DNA of 8,041 nt from an uncultured Collinsella sp. (GTDB lineage Bacteria; Actinomycetota; Coriobacteriia; Coriobacteriales; Coriobacteriaceae). Shown here in pieces: positions 1 through 7,053 of this stretch. The notes beneath the pieces were generated by a model that saw only the letters and a program-made list of their open reading frames with translations, searched no databases and was not told where the DNA came from. Numbering within the stretch: the stretch's first letter is position 1; every line of letters starts with the position of its first letter. The position numbers and the translations under genes were made by a program. The stretch lies in contig URNI01000086.1 in the NCBI GenBank assembly GCA_900549135.1, positions 1 to 8,041 on the forward strand, given 5' to 3'.

Positions 1-3
1 ATG

Positions 4-10
4 AGAGGAA
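4..10 (+). promoter_or_regulatory. Shine-Dalgarno site of acpP
   Basis: The purine-rich stretch AGAGGAA lies 5 bases before the ATG at 16. It decides the start of the acyl carrier protein: the in-frame ATG at base 1 would place this ribosome-binding site inside the coding region and add five residues (MRGSA) that ACPs do not normally have. Confidence 0.75.
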
Positions 11-15
11 GCGCT

Positions 16-258
16 ATGGACCGCTCCGAAATCTTCGACAAGATCGCCGAGGTCGCTGCTGACGTTCTGGGCGTCGATGTTGCCGAAATTAGCGAGGAGA
101 CCACCTTTGACGACCTCGATGCCAACTCGCTCGAGCGCCTGCAGCTGGTTACGGCTATCGAGGACGAGTTCAACCTCGAGATCGATGACGAGACCCTGCT
201 CTCGCTCAACTCTGTCGCCGACGCCGTCGACGCTATCGAAGCTGCCAAGGAGGCCTAA
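16..258 (+). CDS. acpP: acyl carrier protein (ACP)
   Basis: Small acidic cytosolic protein that carries growing acyl chains on a 4'-phosphopantetheine arm for type II fatty acid and phospholipid synthesis. From the ATG at 16 it has 80 residues, the usual ACP length (about 77-80), and a four-helix ACP pattern with helix II LERLQLVTAIEDEFN. The attachment serine is Ser38 in the sequence DLDANSLERLQL. Seen in sequence: the usual DSL motif reads NSL, and the helix II position usually Glu (E. coli Glu41) is Gln, with an Arg two residues earlier, so the recognition helix is less acidic than in E. coli ACP. It is the first gene in the window, ends 3 bases before rnc, and its last codons hold the rnc ribosome-binding site, so the two are probably translationally coupled. 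The next step upstream in such clusters is usually plsX, outside the window. Identity is confident; it could be a specialised rather than the main ACP if the genome encodes another. Confidence 0.93.
   Translation: MDRSEIFDKIAEVAADVLGVDVAEISEETTFDDLDANSLERLQLVTAIEDEFNLEIDDETLLSLNSVADAVDAIEAAKEA
247..253 (+). promoter_or_regulatory. Shine-Dalgarno site of rnc, inside the end of acpP
   Basis: AAGGAGG is a full-strength ribosome-binding site located in the last codons of acpP, 8 bases before a TTG. It supports the TTG at 262 as the rnc start, since no ATG or GTG sits at a suitable distance. It also suggests that ribosomes finishing acpP reinitiate on rnc. Confidence 0.85.
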
Positions 259-261
259 GTC

Positions 262-987
262 TTGGCTTTATCCGAACGACTTACGCGCGCCCAGGAAATC
301 CTGGGCCACGAGTTCAACAATAAGGTGCTGCTGCGCGCGGCGCTTACGCATCCCTCGGCAGTCGAGGGCCAGCCGGTTTCTGCCAGCTATGAGCGCCTTG
401 AGTTCTTGGGCGATTCCATTTTGGGCGCCGTGGTCGCACGCTCCCTGTTTGAGTCCTATCCCGAGTTTGACGAGGGCAAGCTCACCCGCCTGAAGGTGTC
501 GCTTGTCTCGGGCGCTACGCTGTCCGAGGTTTCTCACGAACTGGGCATCGACGACATCATCATCTTTGGTGCCTCTGAGACCGGTACCGGTGCGCGCGGC
601 CTGCATTCGGCGCTCGAGAACGTCTACGAGTCGCTCGTGGGCGCACTGTACCTGGATGCCGGCTGGGATGCCGCAGCGGAGTTTATCCATCGTACGCTTA
701 AGCCGCATTTGGCTTCCGAGCGTGCCGAGCATCCTGCGAACCCCAAGTCGTTTTTGCAGGAGTGCGTGCAAGCCGACGGTCACGAACCCCCGGCGTATAA
801 GCTCGTTGGCTCCGTGGGCCCGGCGCATGCGCCCACCTTTACCGCTGTGGTGTTGATCGATGGTATTCGCCAGGGTCGTGGCTCCGGCTCCTCAAAGAAG
901 GAAGCCGAGGGAGCCGCTGCTCTCGAGGCACTTGACCGCATGGGCTACACCACCAACGGCGTGATTCTCAACAAGAAGCCTGTTTAA
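262..987 (+). CDS. rnc: ribonuclease III
   Basis: Dimeric double-strand-specific endoribonuclease that processes rRNA precursors and structured mRNAs in the cytosol. It has 241 residues, typical for the family (about 220-250). The N-terminal nuclease domain (about residues 5-150) has the signature ERLEFLGDS at 44-52, with expected metal ligands Glu47 and Asp51, and the EGKLTRLK segment at 71-78. The second catalytic segment is LENVYESLVGALYLD (118-132): Glu123 is present, but the position normally Asp (E. coli Asp114) is Asn120. The C-terminal double-stranded RNA-binding domain spans about 160-228, starting NPKSFLQE and including the RNA-contacting GSSKKEAEGAAALEAL helix. The start is TTG, chosen for its strong ribosome-binding site and because the protein then begins at the usual place (LTRAQEILGHEF). 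It lies between acpP (3-base gap) and smc (10-base gap), an arrangement common in bacteria. Identity is certain; whether the Asp-to-Asn change alters activity is open. Confidence 0.97.
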   Translation: MALSERLTRAQEILGHEFNNKVLLRAALTHPSAVEGQPVSASYERLEFLGDSILGAVVARSLFESYPEFDEGKLTRLKVSLVSGATLSEVSHELGIDDIIIFGASETGTGARGLHSALENVYESLVGALYLDAGWDAAAEFIHRTLKPHLASERAEHPANPKSFLQECVQADGHEPPAYKLVGSVGPAHAPTFTAVVLIDGIRQGRGSGSSKKEAEGAAALEALDRMGYTTNGVILNKKPV

Positions 988-997
988 GCGAGGAACC

Positions 998-3900
998 GTG
1001 TATCTCAAGTCCCTCACGCTCAAAGGGTTCAAGTCGTTTGCCGACCGCGCCCATATGTCATTTGAGCCGGGCCTGACCGTCATCGTCGGTCCCAACGGCT
1101 CGGGAAAATCGAACATCTCCGACTCGATTCTGTGGGTCCTGGGCGAGCAGAGCGCCAAGCAGCTGCGCGGCCAGGCCATGGAGGATGTCATCTTCTCGGG
1201 CTCGTCGGCTCGCAAGCCGGTGAGTGTCGCCGAGGTCACGCTGGTGCTCGATAACTCGGATCATATGCTGCCCGTCGACTTTGACGAGGTCGCCATCACC
1301 CGTCGCATGTATCGCTCGGGCGAAAGCGAGTACCTCATCAATTCGAGCCCTTGCCGCCTGATGGACATTCAGGACATCCTGCACGATTCCGGCCTAGGCA
1401 AGGATACGCATTCCATCATCAGCCAGGGCAAGCTCGACGCCATTTTGCAGAGCCGCCCCGAGGAGCGCCGCGCCCTCATCGAGGAGGCCGCCGGCATCTC
1501 CAAGCACAAGCGCCGCAAGGAGCGTGCGCTCAAAAAGATTAAATCGATGGACGAGCACCTGACCCGTGCCCGCGATATCAATAAGGAGATCGCCCGTCAG
1601 CTGCGGCCGCTGGAGCGTCAGGTCGATCGCGCGCGCAAGTACAAAGAGCTGTCCTCGCGCGCGAACGAGCTTACGCAGATGCTGGCCGTCGACGAGCTTC
1701 GTTCGCTGCAGTCGCAGTGGAACGACCTGGAGAGTCGCTCCAAGGAAGGTGCTGCCGAGCTGGAGCTTGCGCAGTACCGCATGGGCGAAAAGGAGCGCGA
1801 GCTCGAGAAGCTTCAGGTCATGCTCGAGGAAAAGGGCCTGTTTGTGGGCGATCTGGGCGAGCAGCGCCGCCATATGCAAGACGTGGTCGGCCGCATTAAC
1901 TCAGATATGCGCCTGCTCGAGGAAAAGGGCCACAACATGGTGTCGCGCCTGTCTGACATGCGCGGGCAGATTTCGAGCTCCGAGCATCAGCGTCGTCGCG
2001 TGGTCGAGGAGCTCGAGGACGCGCGTGCGCAGCTTGAGGAAGTGACCGGTGCGCACATGCAGGCCCAGGAGGACGTTGACGCCGCTGGTCCTGCTGCCGC
2101 TGAGCTCCACGAGCGGCGCGTGGCGCTCGACAATCAGATTTCGCAGCTTACGCGTGAGCAACGCGATGTGCAGCGCGTGGCCGATAACGCCGCGCTCGAG
2201 CTCGCCAAGGTGAAGGATTCGCTTTCCAATGCCGAGGTCGAGGACAACATGTATGCCTCGCGCCTTGAGCAGATCGATGAACAGCTCGAGGAGGTCACGG
2301 CCTCGCTCGAGAGCCGTCGCGACCGCGCTGAGGAGCTCGACGGCGCGCTTGATCAGGCCCGCCAGGCCCAGGTCGATGCGCGCGAGGCCACCGAGACGGC
2401 ACGCGCGGCCCTGAAGGACCTGCGTGCCCGCGAGAGCGAGGCGCGCAACAAGTTATCCGAGGTGCGCTCAGAACTTGCCAGTCAAAAGAAACTCGATGCC
2501 CGCATGGCCGACAGCTCGCCGCTCGTGAGCCGTCTGGTGGGTGCGTTGGGCGACGATGTCTCGGGTCGTCTGGGCGACGTGCTCGAGGCCCCGCGCGAGC
2601 TTGAGGGCCTGGTGGAGCAGCTACTTGCCGGCGATATCGATGCCCTGTTGTTTGATGACGCCGCCGCGCTTGAGCGTGCCGGTCGTGCGGCTCTGGACCA
2701 AAAGAAGGCCTCGGGCGAGGCGCTGCTGATGGCGCGCGGCGTAAGCGGCGGCGTTGCTGCTAAGGGTGCTGCCGGTTCGCGTTTGGTCGATCGCCTGTCC
2801 GTGCGCGCCGGGTATGGCCCGGTTGTCGAGGCACTGCTCGGCGGCTATTACGTGGTCGATGACTTGGCTGCCGCGCTGGCCGCGCCTGTCGTTGACGGTG
2901 TGACCTATGTGACTCCCGATGGCGCCCGCGTGAGCTGTGGCGGCCTGGTGCGCGTGGGCCTCGATGCCGGCGAGGCTTCGGGTGCCTTGGAGCGCAAGCG
3001 CCGCATCCGTGAGCTCGAGGGCCTGGAACCCGATCTGGCTGCCATCTTTGAGCATGCTTCGGACCAAGTCATTGAGGCCAATGCGGCCGTCGAGGAGGCG
3101 CGTGCCGCCGAGGGCGATGCCGCCGGCGAGATCGCCCGTCTTGAGGGCGAGCGCCGCTCGCTGCTTTCCGAGATCGGCCGCTTGGAGCAAAGTGCCAACA
3201 ATGCCGAGGTCGAACGCGTGCGCATCTCCAAGCGCCGTGAGCAGGCCGCCGAGGCCGTTCGCGCTGCGCGTCCGCGCGTTGACGAGCTCACCCGTTCGCG
3301 CGACGAGGCCCGTGCGCAGGCAAGCGACCTGGGTCTCCAGATTGCCGAAGCCAACGACGAGCTCGATCGCGTGCGCCGTGACGATTCCGAGGCAGCCGGC
3401 AAGCTCGCCGATGCCAAGGTGCGCCTGGCTCAGACGAGCGAGCGCCTGCGTTCGCTGAAGGGCCGTGTGCCCGACCTGGAGCATCGTCTTGAGGGCATCG
3501 ACCGCCGTATCCGCGGAACACGCCAGGCCTCGCGCTCACTCGAGCTGCTGCGTCTGCGCGTCGATCCCATGCACGAGCGCTATTCGGCCCTGCTGGAGCG
3601 CGCGTCGGATTGGGCCGCGCGTCTGCGTGACCAGGCTTCGCTCGAGGAGGCGGACTCGGCCTCGCTCAAGAAGACCATCGAGGACGCCAAGGCCGAGGTC
3701 TCCCGCGCCAAGGAGCGGGTCGATGCCGCCACGGCGACGCAAAACGAGTTCAAGGTCGCACGCGGCAAGCTCGAGGTGCAGGTCGAGGCTGCCATCAAGG
3801 CCATTACCGCCGATGGCACCACGGTACTCGAGGAAGCGCTCATGCTTCCCGCGCCCACCGACCGCGATGCCGCCGAGCGCGAGCTCAACCAGCTCGTGCG

Positions 3901-4534
3901 CCAGATCAACAACCTGGGCCCTGTGAACCAGGTTGCCATGGAGGAGTACGAGCAGCTCAAGCGCCGCGCCGATTACATCGAGGAGCAGCTGGCCGATCTG
4001 GAGAGCGCGCGCAAGGCGCTCACCAAGATCACGGTGGCCATTGATCGCAAGATGCGCAAGGCGTTTCTGGTGACGTTTGAGAAGGTCGACGCGAACTTCC
4101 GCGAGATCTTTGCCATGCTCTTCCCGGGCGGTCAGGCTCATCTGGAGATGACCGATCCAGAGCATCCTGCCGAGACGGGCATTGAGGTTGTGGCGCAGCC
4201 GCGCGGCAAGCGCATTACCAAGATGATGCTCATGTCGGGCGGCGAGAAGAGCCTGACGGCGCTCGCCCTGCTCTTTGCCGTGTATCGCACACGTACGGTG
4301 CCGTTCTATGTGCTGGACGAGGTCGAGGCGGCACTCGATGACGCCAACCTGTCCAAGCTCATCGGAGCCCTCGATGTGCTGCGTTCCGATACGCAGCTCT
4401 TGGTTATCTCGCACCAGCGCCGTACTATGGAGGATGCTGACGTTCTCTACGGCGTTTCGATGCAAGCCGACGGCGTCAGTCGCGTCGTCTCGCAAAAACT
4501 CGATCGCGAAACCGGAAAGGTCGTGAATGCATAA
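998..4534 (+). CDS. smc: chromosome segregation ATPase SMC
   Basis: Core subunit of the bacterial condensin complex (with ScpA and ScpB, not in this window), which extrudes DNA loops and helps sister chromosomes separate. It has 1178 residues, the usual length (about 1150-1200). The start is GTG, giving the canonical N-terminus MYLKSLTLKGFKSFAD; the Shine-Dalgarno (GAGGAA, about 990-995) is close to the start. Walker A is GPNGSGKS at 31-38. A long coiled coil runs to about 500, the hinge occupies about 505-655, and a second coiled coil runs from about 660 to 1010. The C-terminal head carries the ABC signature MSGGEKS at 1079-1085 and Walker B FYVLDEVEAALDD at 1103-1115 (Asp1107, Glu1108). The NLGPVNQVAMEEYEQL segment typical of SMC precedes the head. 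In the hinge the usual GGSxxGG motif reads GGLVRVG (648-654). The stop overlaps the ftsY start by one base (TAATG). No frameshift or truncation is visible. Confidence 0.98.
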   Translation: MYLKSLTLKGFKSFADRAHMSFEPGLTVIVGPNGSGKSNISDSILWVLGEQSAKQLRGQAMEDVIFSGSSARKPVSVAEVTLVLDNSDHMLPVDFDEVAITRRMYRSGESEYLINSSPCRLMDIQDILHDSGLGKDTHSIISQGKLDAILQSRPEERRALIEEAAGISKHKRRKERALKKIKSMDEHLTRARDINKEIARQLRPLERQVDRARKYKELSSRANELTQMLAVDELRSLQSQWNDLESRSKEGAAELELAQYRMGEKERELEKLQVMLEEKGLFVGDLGEQRRHMQDVVGRINSDMRLLEEKGHNMVSRLSDMRGQISSSEHQRRRVVEELEDARAQLEEVTGAHMQAQEDVDAAGPAAAELHERRVALDNQISQLTREQRDVQRVADNAALELAKVKDSLSNAEVEDNMYASRLEQIDEQLEEVTASLESRRDRAEELDGALDQARQAQVDAREATETARAALKDLRARESEARNKLSEVRSELASQKKLDARMADSSPLVSRLVGALGDDVSGRLGDVLEAPRELEGLVEQLLAGDIDALLFDDAAALERAGRAALDQKKASGEALLMARGVSGGVAAKGAAGSRLVDRLSVRAGYGPVVEALLGGYYVVDDLAAALAAPVVDGVTYVTPDGARVSCGGLVRVGLDAGEASGALERKRRIRELEGLEPDLAAIFEHASDQVIEANAAVEEARAAEGDAAGEIARLEGERRSLLSEIGRLEQSANNAEVERVRISKRREQAAEAVRAARPRVDELTRSRDEARAQASDLGLQIAEANDELDRVRRDDSEAAGKLADAKVRLAQTSERLRSLKGRVPDLEHRLEGIDRRIRGTRQASRSLELLRLRVDPMHERYSALLERASDWAARLRDQASLEEADSASLKKTIEDAKAEVSRAKERVDAATATQNEFKVARGKLEVQVEAAIKAITADGTTVLEEALMLPAPTDRDAAERELNQLVRQINNLGPVNQVAMEEYEQLKRRADYIEEQLADLESARKALTKITVAIDRKMRKAFLVTFEKVDANFREIFAMLFPGGQAHLEMTDPEHPAETGIEVVAQPRGKRITKMMLMSGGEKSLTALALLFAVYRTRTVPFYVLDEVEAALDDANLSKLIGALDVLRSDTQLLVISHQRRTMEDADVLYGVSMQADGVSRVVSQKLDRETGKVVNA

Positions 4535-5451
4535 TGGGATTCTTTGACGCTCTCTCGCGCGGACTTGAGCGCAGTCGCGAGGCCCTCAACGAGGTCTTTT
4601 ACTTTGGCGGCGAGGTCGACGAGGATTTTTGGGAGGACCTGGAGGACACCCTCGTCATGGGTGACATGGGCGCCGAGGTCGCCATAAAGGTCTCCGATGA
4701 CCTGCGTGATGCCGCGGCTAAGAAGAACCTCAAGACCGCCCCGCAACTCCGTCGCGCCCTGGCCGAGCAGCTTGAGCAGCACTTTGTGCCCATCGAGCGC
4801 GATCCGTTCTCCGATACGCCGAGCTGCGTGCTGTTTGTGGGCATTAACGGTGCCGGCAAGACCACGACGGTCGGCAAGATCGCGAGCGCCATGGCTGCCC
4901 GCGGCAAGAATGTCGTGATCGGCTCGGCCGATACCTTCCGCGCCGCCGCCATCGAGCAGCTCGATGTGTGGGGCCAGCGCGCCGGTGTCCCCGTCATCAA
5001 GCGCGACCGCGGCTCCGACCCGGCAAGTGTTTGCTACGACGTGCTCGACGAGGCCGACAAGCGCGGCAGCGACCTGGTGCTTATCGACACCGCCGGCCGT
5101 CTGCACACGAGCCCCGAGCTCATGCGTGAGCTTGCCAAGGTGGTTAATGTGACGCGTAAGCGCGCCGCCAATATGGCCGCCGGCCCGATGCCCGTCTCGG
5201 TCGTACTCGTAATCGATGCCGCGACAGGCCAAAACGGTCTGAACCAGGCGCTTGAGTTTAACGAGGCGCTTGGCCTGGACGGTATTATCATGACAAAGCT
5301 CGACGGCACGGCAAAGGGCGGTATCGCCATGGCCGTAGCCGAGAAGCTTAAGCTCCCAATCCTGCGCGTGGGCGTGGGCGAGCAGGTCGATGACCTGCAG
5401 GAGTTCAATGCCAAAGATTTCTGCCGCGCCCTGGTGGGCGAGTCCAATTAA
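4534..5451 (+). CDS. ftsY: signal recognition particle receptor FtsY
   Basis: GTPase that docks Ffh-ribosome complexes at the membrane during co-translational targeting; the two GTPases activate each other in a paired complex. It has 305 residues and lacks the long acidic A domain of E. coli FtsY. It begins directly with MGFFDALSRGLERSREAL, the conserved amphipathic, lipid-binding N-terminal segment. The N domain covers about 1-95 and the G domain about 98-302. GTPase motifs seen: GINGAGKT at 103-110, SADTFRAAAIEQL (the insertion-box region), DTAGR at 185-189 and TKLD at 254-257, with the closing GVGEQVDDLQEF typical of FtsY. The ATG overlaps the smc stop (TAATG). Only a weak purine stretch (GGAAAGG at 4514-4520, 13 bases upstream) precedes it, so translation probably depends on coupling to smc. 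It lies 10 bases upstream of its partner ffh, which should help balanced production of the two proteins. Confidence 0.97.
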   Translation: MGFFDALSRGLERSREALNEVFYFGGEVDEDFWEDLEDTLVMGDMGAEVAIKVSDDLRDAAAKKNLKTAPQLRRALAEQLEQHFVPIERDPFSDTPSCVLFVGINGAGKTTTVGKIASAMAARGKNVVIGSADTFRAAAIEQLDVWGQRAGVPVIKRDRGSDPASVCYDVLDEADKRGSDLVLIDTAGRLHTSPELMRELAKVVNVTRKRAANMAAGPMPVSVVLVIDAATGQNGLNQALEFNEALGLDGIIMTKLDGTAKGGIAMAVAEKLKLPILRVGVGEQVDDLQEFNAKDFCRALVGESN

Positions 5452-5455
5452 GGAG
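5450..5455 (+). promoter_or_regulatory. Shine-Dalgarno site of ffh
   Basis: AAGGAG overlaps the ftsY stop codon and lies 6 bases before a GTG. It supports GTG at 5462 as the ffh start; the resulting N-terminus MFDSLSDRLNDTFDRLRGKG is canonical for the family. Confidence 0.8.
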
Positions 5456-5461
5456 TGACTA

Positions 5462-6937
5462 GTGTTTGATTCTCTGAGCGATCGCCTCAACGACACATTT
5501 GACCGCCTGCGCGGCAAGGGTAAACTGACCGAGGCCGATATCACCTCGGCAATGCGCGACATTCGCATGGCGCTGCTCGAGGCCGACGTCAACTTCAAGG
5601 TCGTCAAGGAGTTCGTCGCCAAGACCAAGGAGCGTTGCATGACCGCCGAGGTCATGGAGTCGCTGTCGCCGGCACAAAACGTCGTCAAGATCGTGCTCGA
5701 CGAGCTCACCGAGATGCTCGGCTCCACCGAGAGCAAGCTCGTCTTTAGCAACCGCATTCCCAATGTCATCATGCTCGTGGGCCTGCAGGGTTCCGGTAAG
5801 ACTACGGCGGCCGTTAAGCTGGCCTACCAGCTCAAGAAGCAGGGCCGCTCGCCGCTGCTCGCCGCGTGCGATGTCTACCGTCCCGCCGCTGCCGACCAGC
5901 TGGCCACGCTTGGCGGAGAGATCGGCGTTCCGGTCTTTCGCGGTGACGGCGCGCACCCGGTCGATATCGCCAAGGGCGCCATCCAGGAGGCCGTCGACCA
6001 CCTGCGCGATGTAGTCATCGTCGATACCGCCGGTCGTTTGCAGATCGACGAGCAGATGATGCAGGAGGCCGTGGATATCAAGAAGGCCGTCAAGCCCGAT
6101 CAGGTGCTGATGGTCGTCGATGCCATGACCGGCCAGGATATCGTCAACGTCGTCTCGACCTTTGCCGAGCGCACCGACTTTGATGGCGTGATCATCTCCA
6201 AGCTTGACGGCGACGCCCGTGGCGGCGGCGCACTTTCCGTGCGCCAGGTGACCGGCAAGCCCATCAAGTTCGTGAGCATGGGCGAGAAGCCCGATTCGCT
6301 TGAGCCGTTCTACCCCGACCGCATGGCCAAGCGCATCTTGGGCATGGGCGACGTCGTCGGCATCATTGAGAAGGCCCAGGAGGCCGCCGATGCCGAGCAG
6401 CTCGAGGCCGCCGAGCGCATGCTGCGCGAGGGTTTTACCATGAACGACATGCTCGACCAGATGAAAGCCGTCAAGAAGATGGGCGGCATGAAGGGCATCC
6501 TGGGTATGCTCCCCGGCGGCCAGCGCGCGCTCAACCAGATGGGTGGCAATCTGGACGAGGGCATCTTCGACAAGAATGAGGCCATCATCATGTCGATGAC
6601 CAAGGAGGAGCGTTTGCGTCCCTCCATCATCAACGGCCAGCGTCGCGCCCGTATCGCCAAGGGCGCCGGTGTGACCCCCACCGAGGTCAACAGCCTTATG
6701 AAGCAGTGGGGCGAGATGAATAAGATGATGGGCCGCATGCGCACGATGGCCAATCAGGCACAGGCCGGCGGCAAGAAGGGCAAGAAGGGTAAGAAGGGCA
6801 AAAAGATGCGCATGCCCAACATTCCCGGTCTGGATGCCATGGGCCTGGGCGGCATGGGCGGCCTGGGAACGGGCGGCCCCAAGTCCGATATGGATCTGCT
6901 GCGCCAGATGGAAGCGCAGATGCGCAATAAGAAGTAA
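5462..6937 (+). CDS. ffh: signal recognition particle protein Ffh (SRP54)
   Basis: GTPase subunit of the signal recognition particle; it binds SRP RNA and hydrophobic signal sequences at the ribosome and hands them to FtsY. It has 491 residues, slightly longer than many bacterial homologues (about 440-455). The N domain covers about 1-95. The G domain follows, with GLQGSGKTT at 107-115, DVYRPAAADQL, DTAGR at 188-192 and SKLD at 246-249. The methionine-rich M domain covers about 300-430 (KKMGGMKGILGMLPGG, then MKQWGEMNKMMGRMRTM). The RNA-binding helix-turn-helix reads IINGQRRARIAKGAG (389-403), whereas most bacteria have SR in place of Gln393-Arg394 and GSG in place of GAG (401-403). The C-terminus adds a GKK-repeat basic stretch (437-448) and a Gly/Met-rich tail ending RQMEAQMRNKK. 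The start is GTG with a good ribosome-binding site. It is the last gene of the operon and is followed by a strong hairpin. The SRP RNA gene is not seen in the window. Confidence 0.98.
   Translation: MFDSLSDRLNDTFDRLRGKGKLTEADITSAMRDIRMALLEADVNFKVVKEFVAKTKERCMTAEVMESLSPAQNVVKIVLDELTEMLGSTESKLVFSNRIPNVIMLVGLQGSGKTTAAVKLAYQLKKQGRSPLLAACDVYRPAAADQLATLGGEIGVPVFRGDGAHPVDIAKGAIQEAVDHLRDVVIVDTAGRLQIDEQMMQEAVDIKKAVKPDQVLMVVDAMTGQDIVNVVSTFAERTDFDGVIISKLDGDARGGGALSVRQVTGKPIKFVSMGEKPDSLEPFYPDRMAKRILGMGDVVGIIEKAQEAADAEQLEAAERMLREGFTMNDMLDQMKAVKKMGGMKGILGMLPGGQRALNQMGGNLDEGIFDKNEAIIMSMTKEERLRPSIINGQRRARIAKGAGVTPTEVNSLMKQWGEMNKMMGRMRTMANQAQAGGKKGKKGKKGKKMRMPNIPGLDAMGLGGMGGLGTGGPKSDMDLLRQMEAQMRNKK
6770..6805 (+). 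repeat. four tandem GGCAAGAAG-type 9-base units encoding Gly-Lys-Lys
   Basis: Four consecutive 9-base units encode GKK-GKK-GKK-GKK (Ffh residues 437-448), with small synonymous differences between units. The block gives Ffh eight lysines in twelve residues just after the M domain and could contact rRNA or SRP RNA. A tandem unit of this kind may vary in copy number between strains by slippage; that is inference. Confidence 0.8.
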
Positions 6938-6957
6938 CGACTGGTTGAGTCGTGTAT

Positions 6958-7005
6958 GGCGTAGGCCGCCTGGATGGTACTCCAGGCGGCCTACGCCGTT
7001 TGTTC
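6958..7005 (+). terminator. transcription terminator of the acpP-ffh operon
   Basis: A perfect 17-bp inverted repeat (GGCGTAGGCCGCCTGGA at 6958-6974, its exact complement at 6981-6997) encloses a 6-base loop TGGTAC. The right arm is followed by GTTTGTTC, a short and imperfect U-rich tail. It starts 20 bases after the ffh stop, between two convergent genes, so it should act as an intrinsic terminator for the operon. On the opposite strand the hairpin is followed by ATACACG, with no T tract, so termination of the convergent gene here would rely on the hairpin alone. A small 5-bp hairpin (CGACT/AGTCG, 6938-6952) precedes it. Confidence 0.85.
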
Positions 7006-7053
7006 GCAGGTTGTCGCACGCGCGGAAGCGTGTTGACGTCGAGGTGCTTGCCG

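Noticed and set aside
1..15. ACP start at base 1
   Set aside because: This would place the Shine-Dalgarno within the coding sequence; the ATG at 16 has correct spacing and gives the usual ACP length.
4447..5772. 441-residue - strand reading frame opposite smc, ftsY and ffh
   Set aside because: It spans parts of three certain + strand genes and has no recognisable domain or start signals; long antisense frames are common in high-GC DNA.
7017..7032. Short inverted repeat CACGC/GCGTG as a terminator for the - strand gene
   Set aside because: Only 5 bp of stem and no T-rich tail on the - strand; too weak to call.
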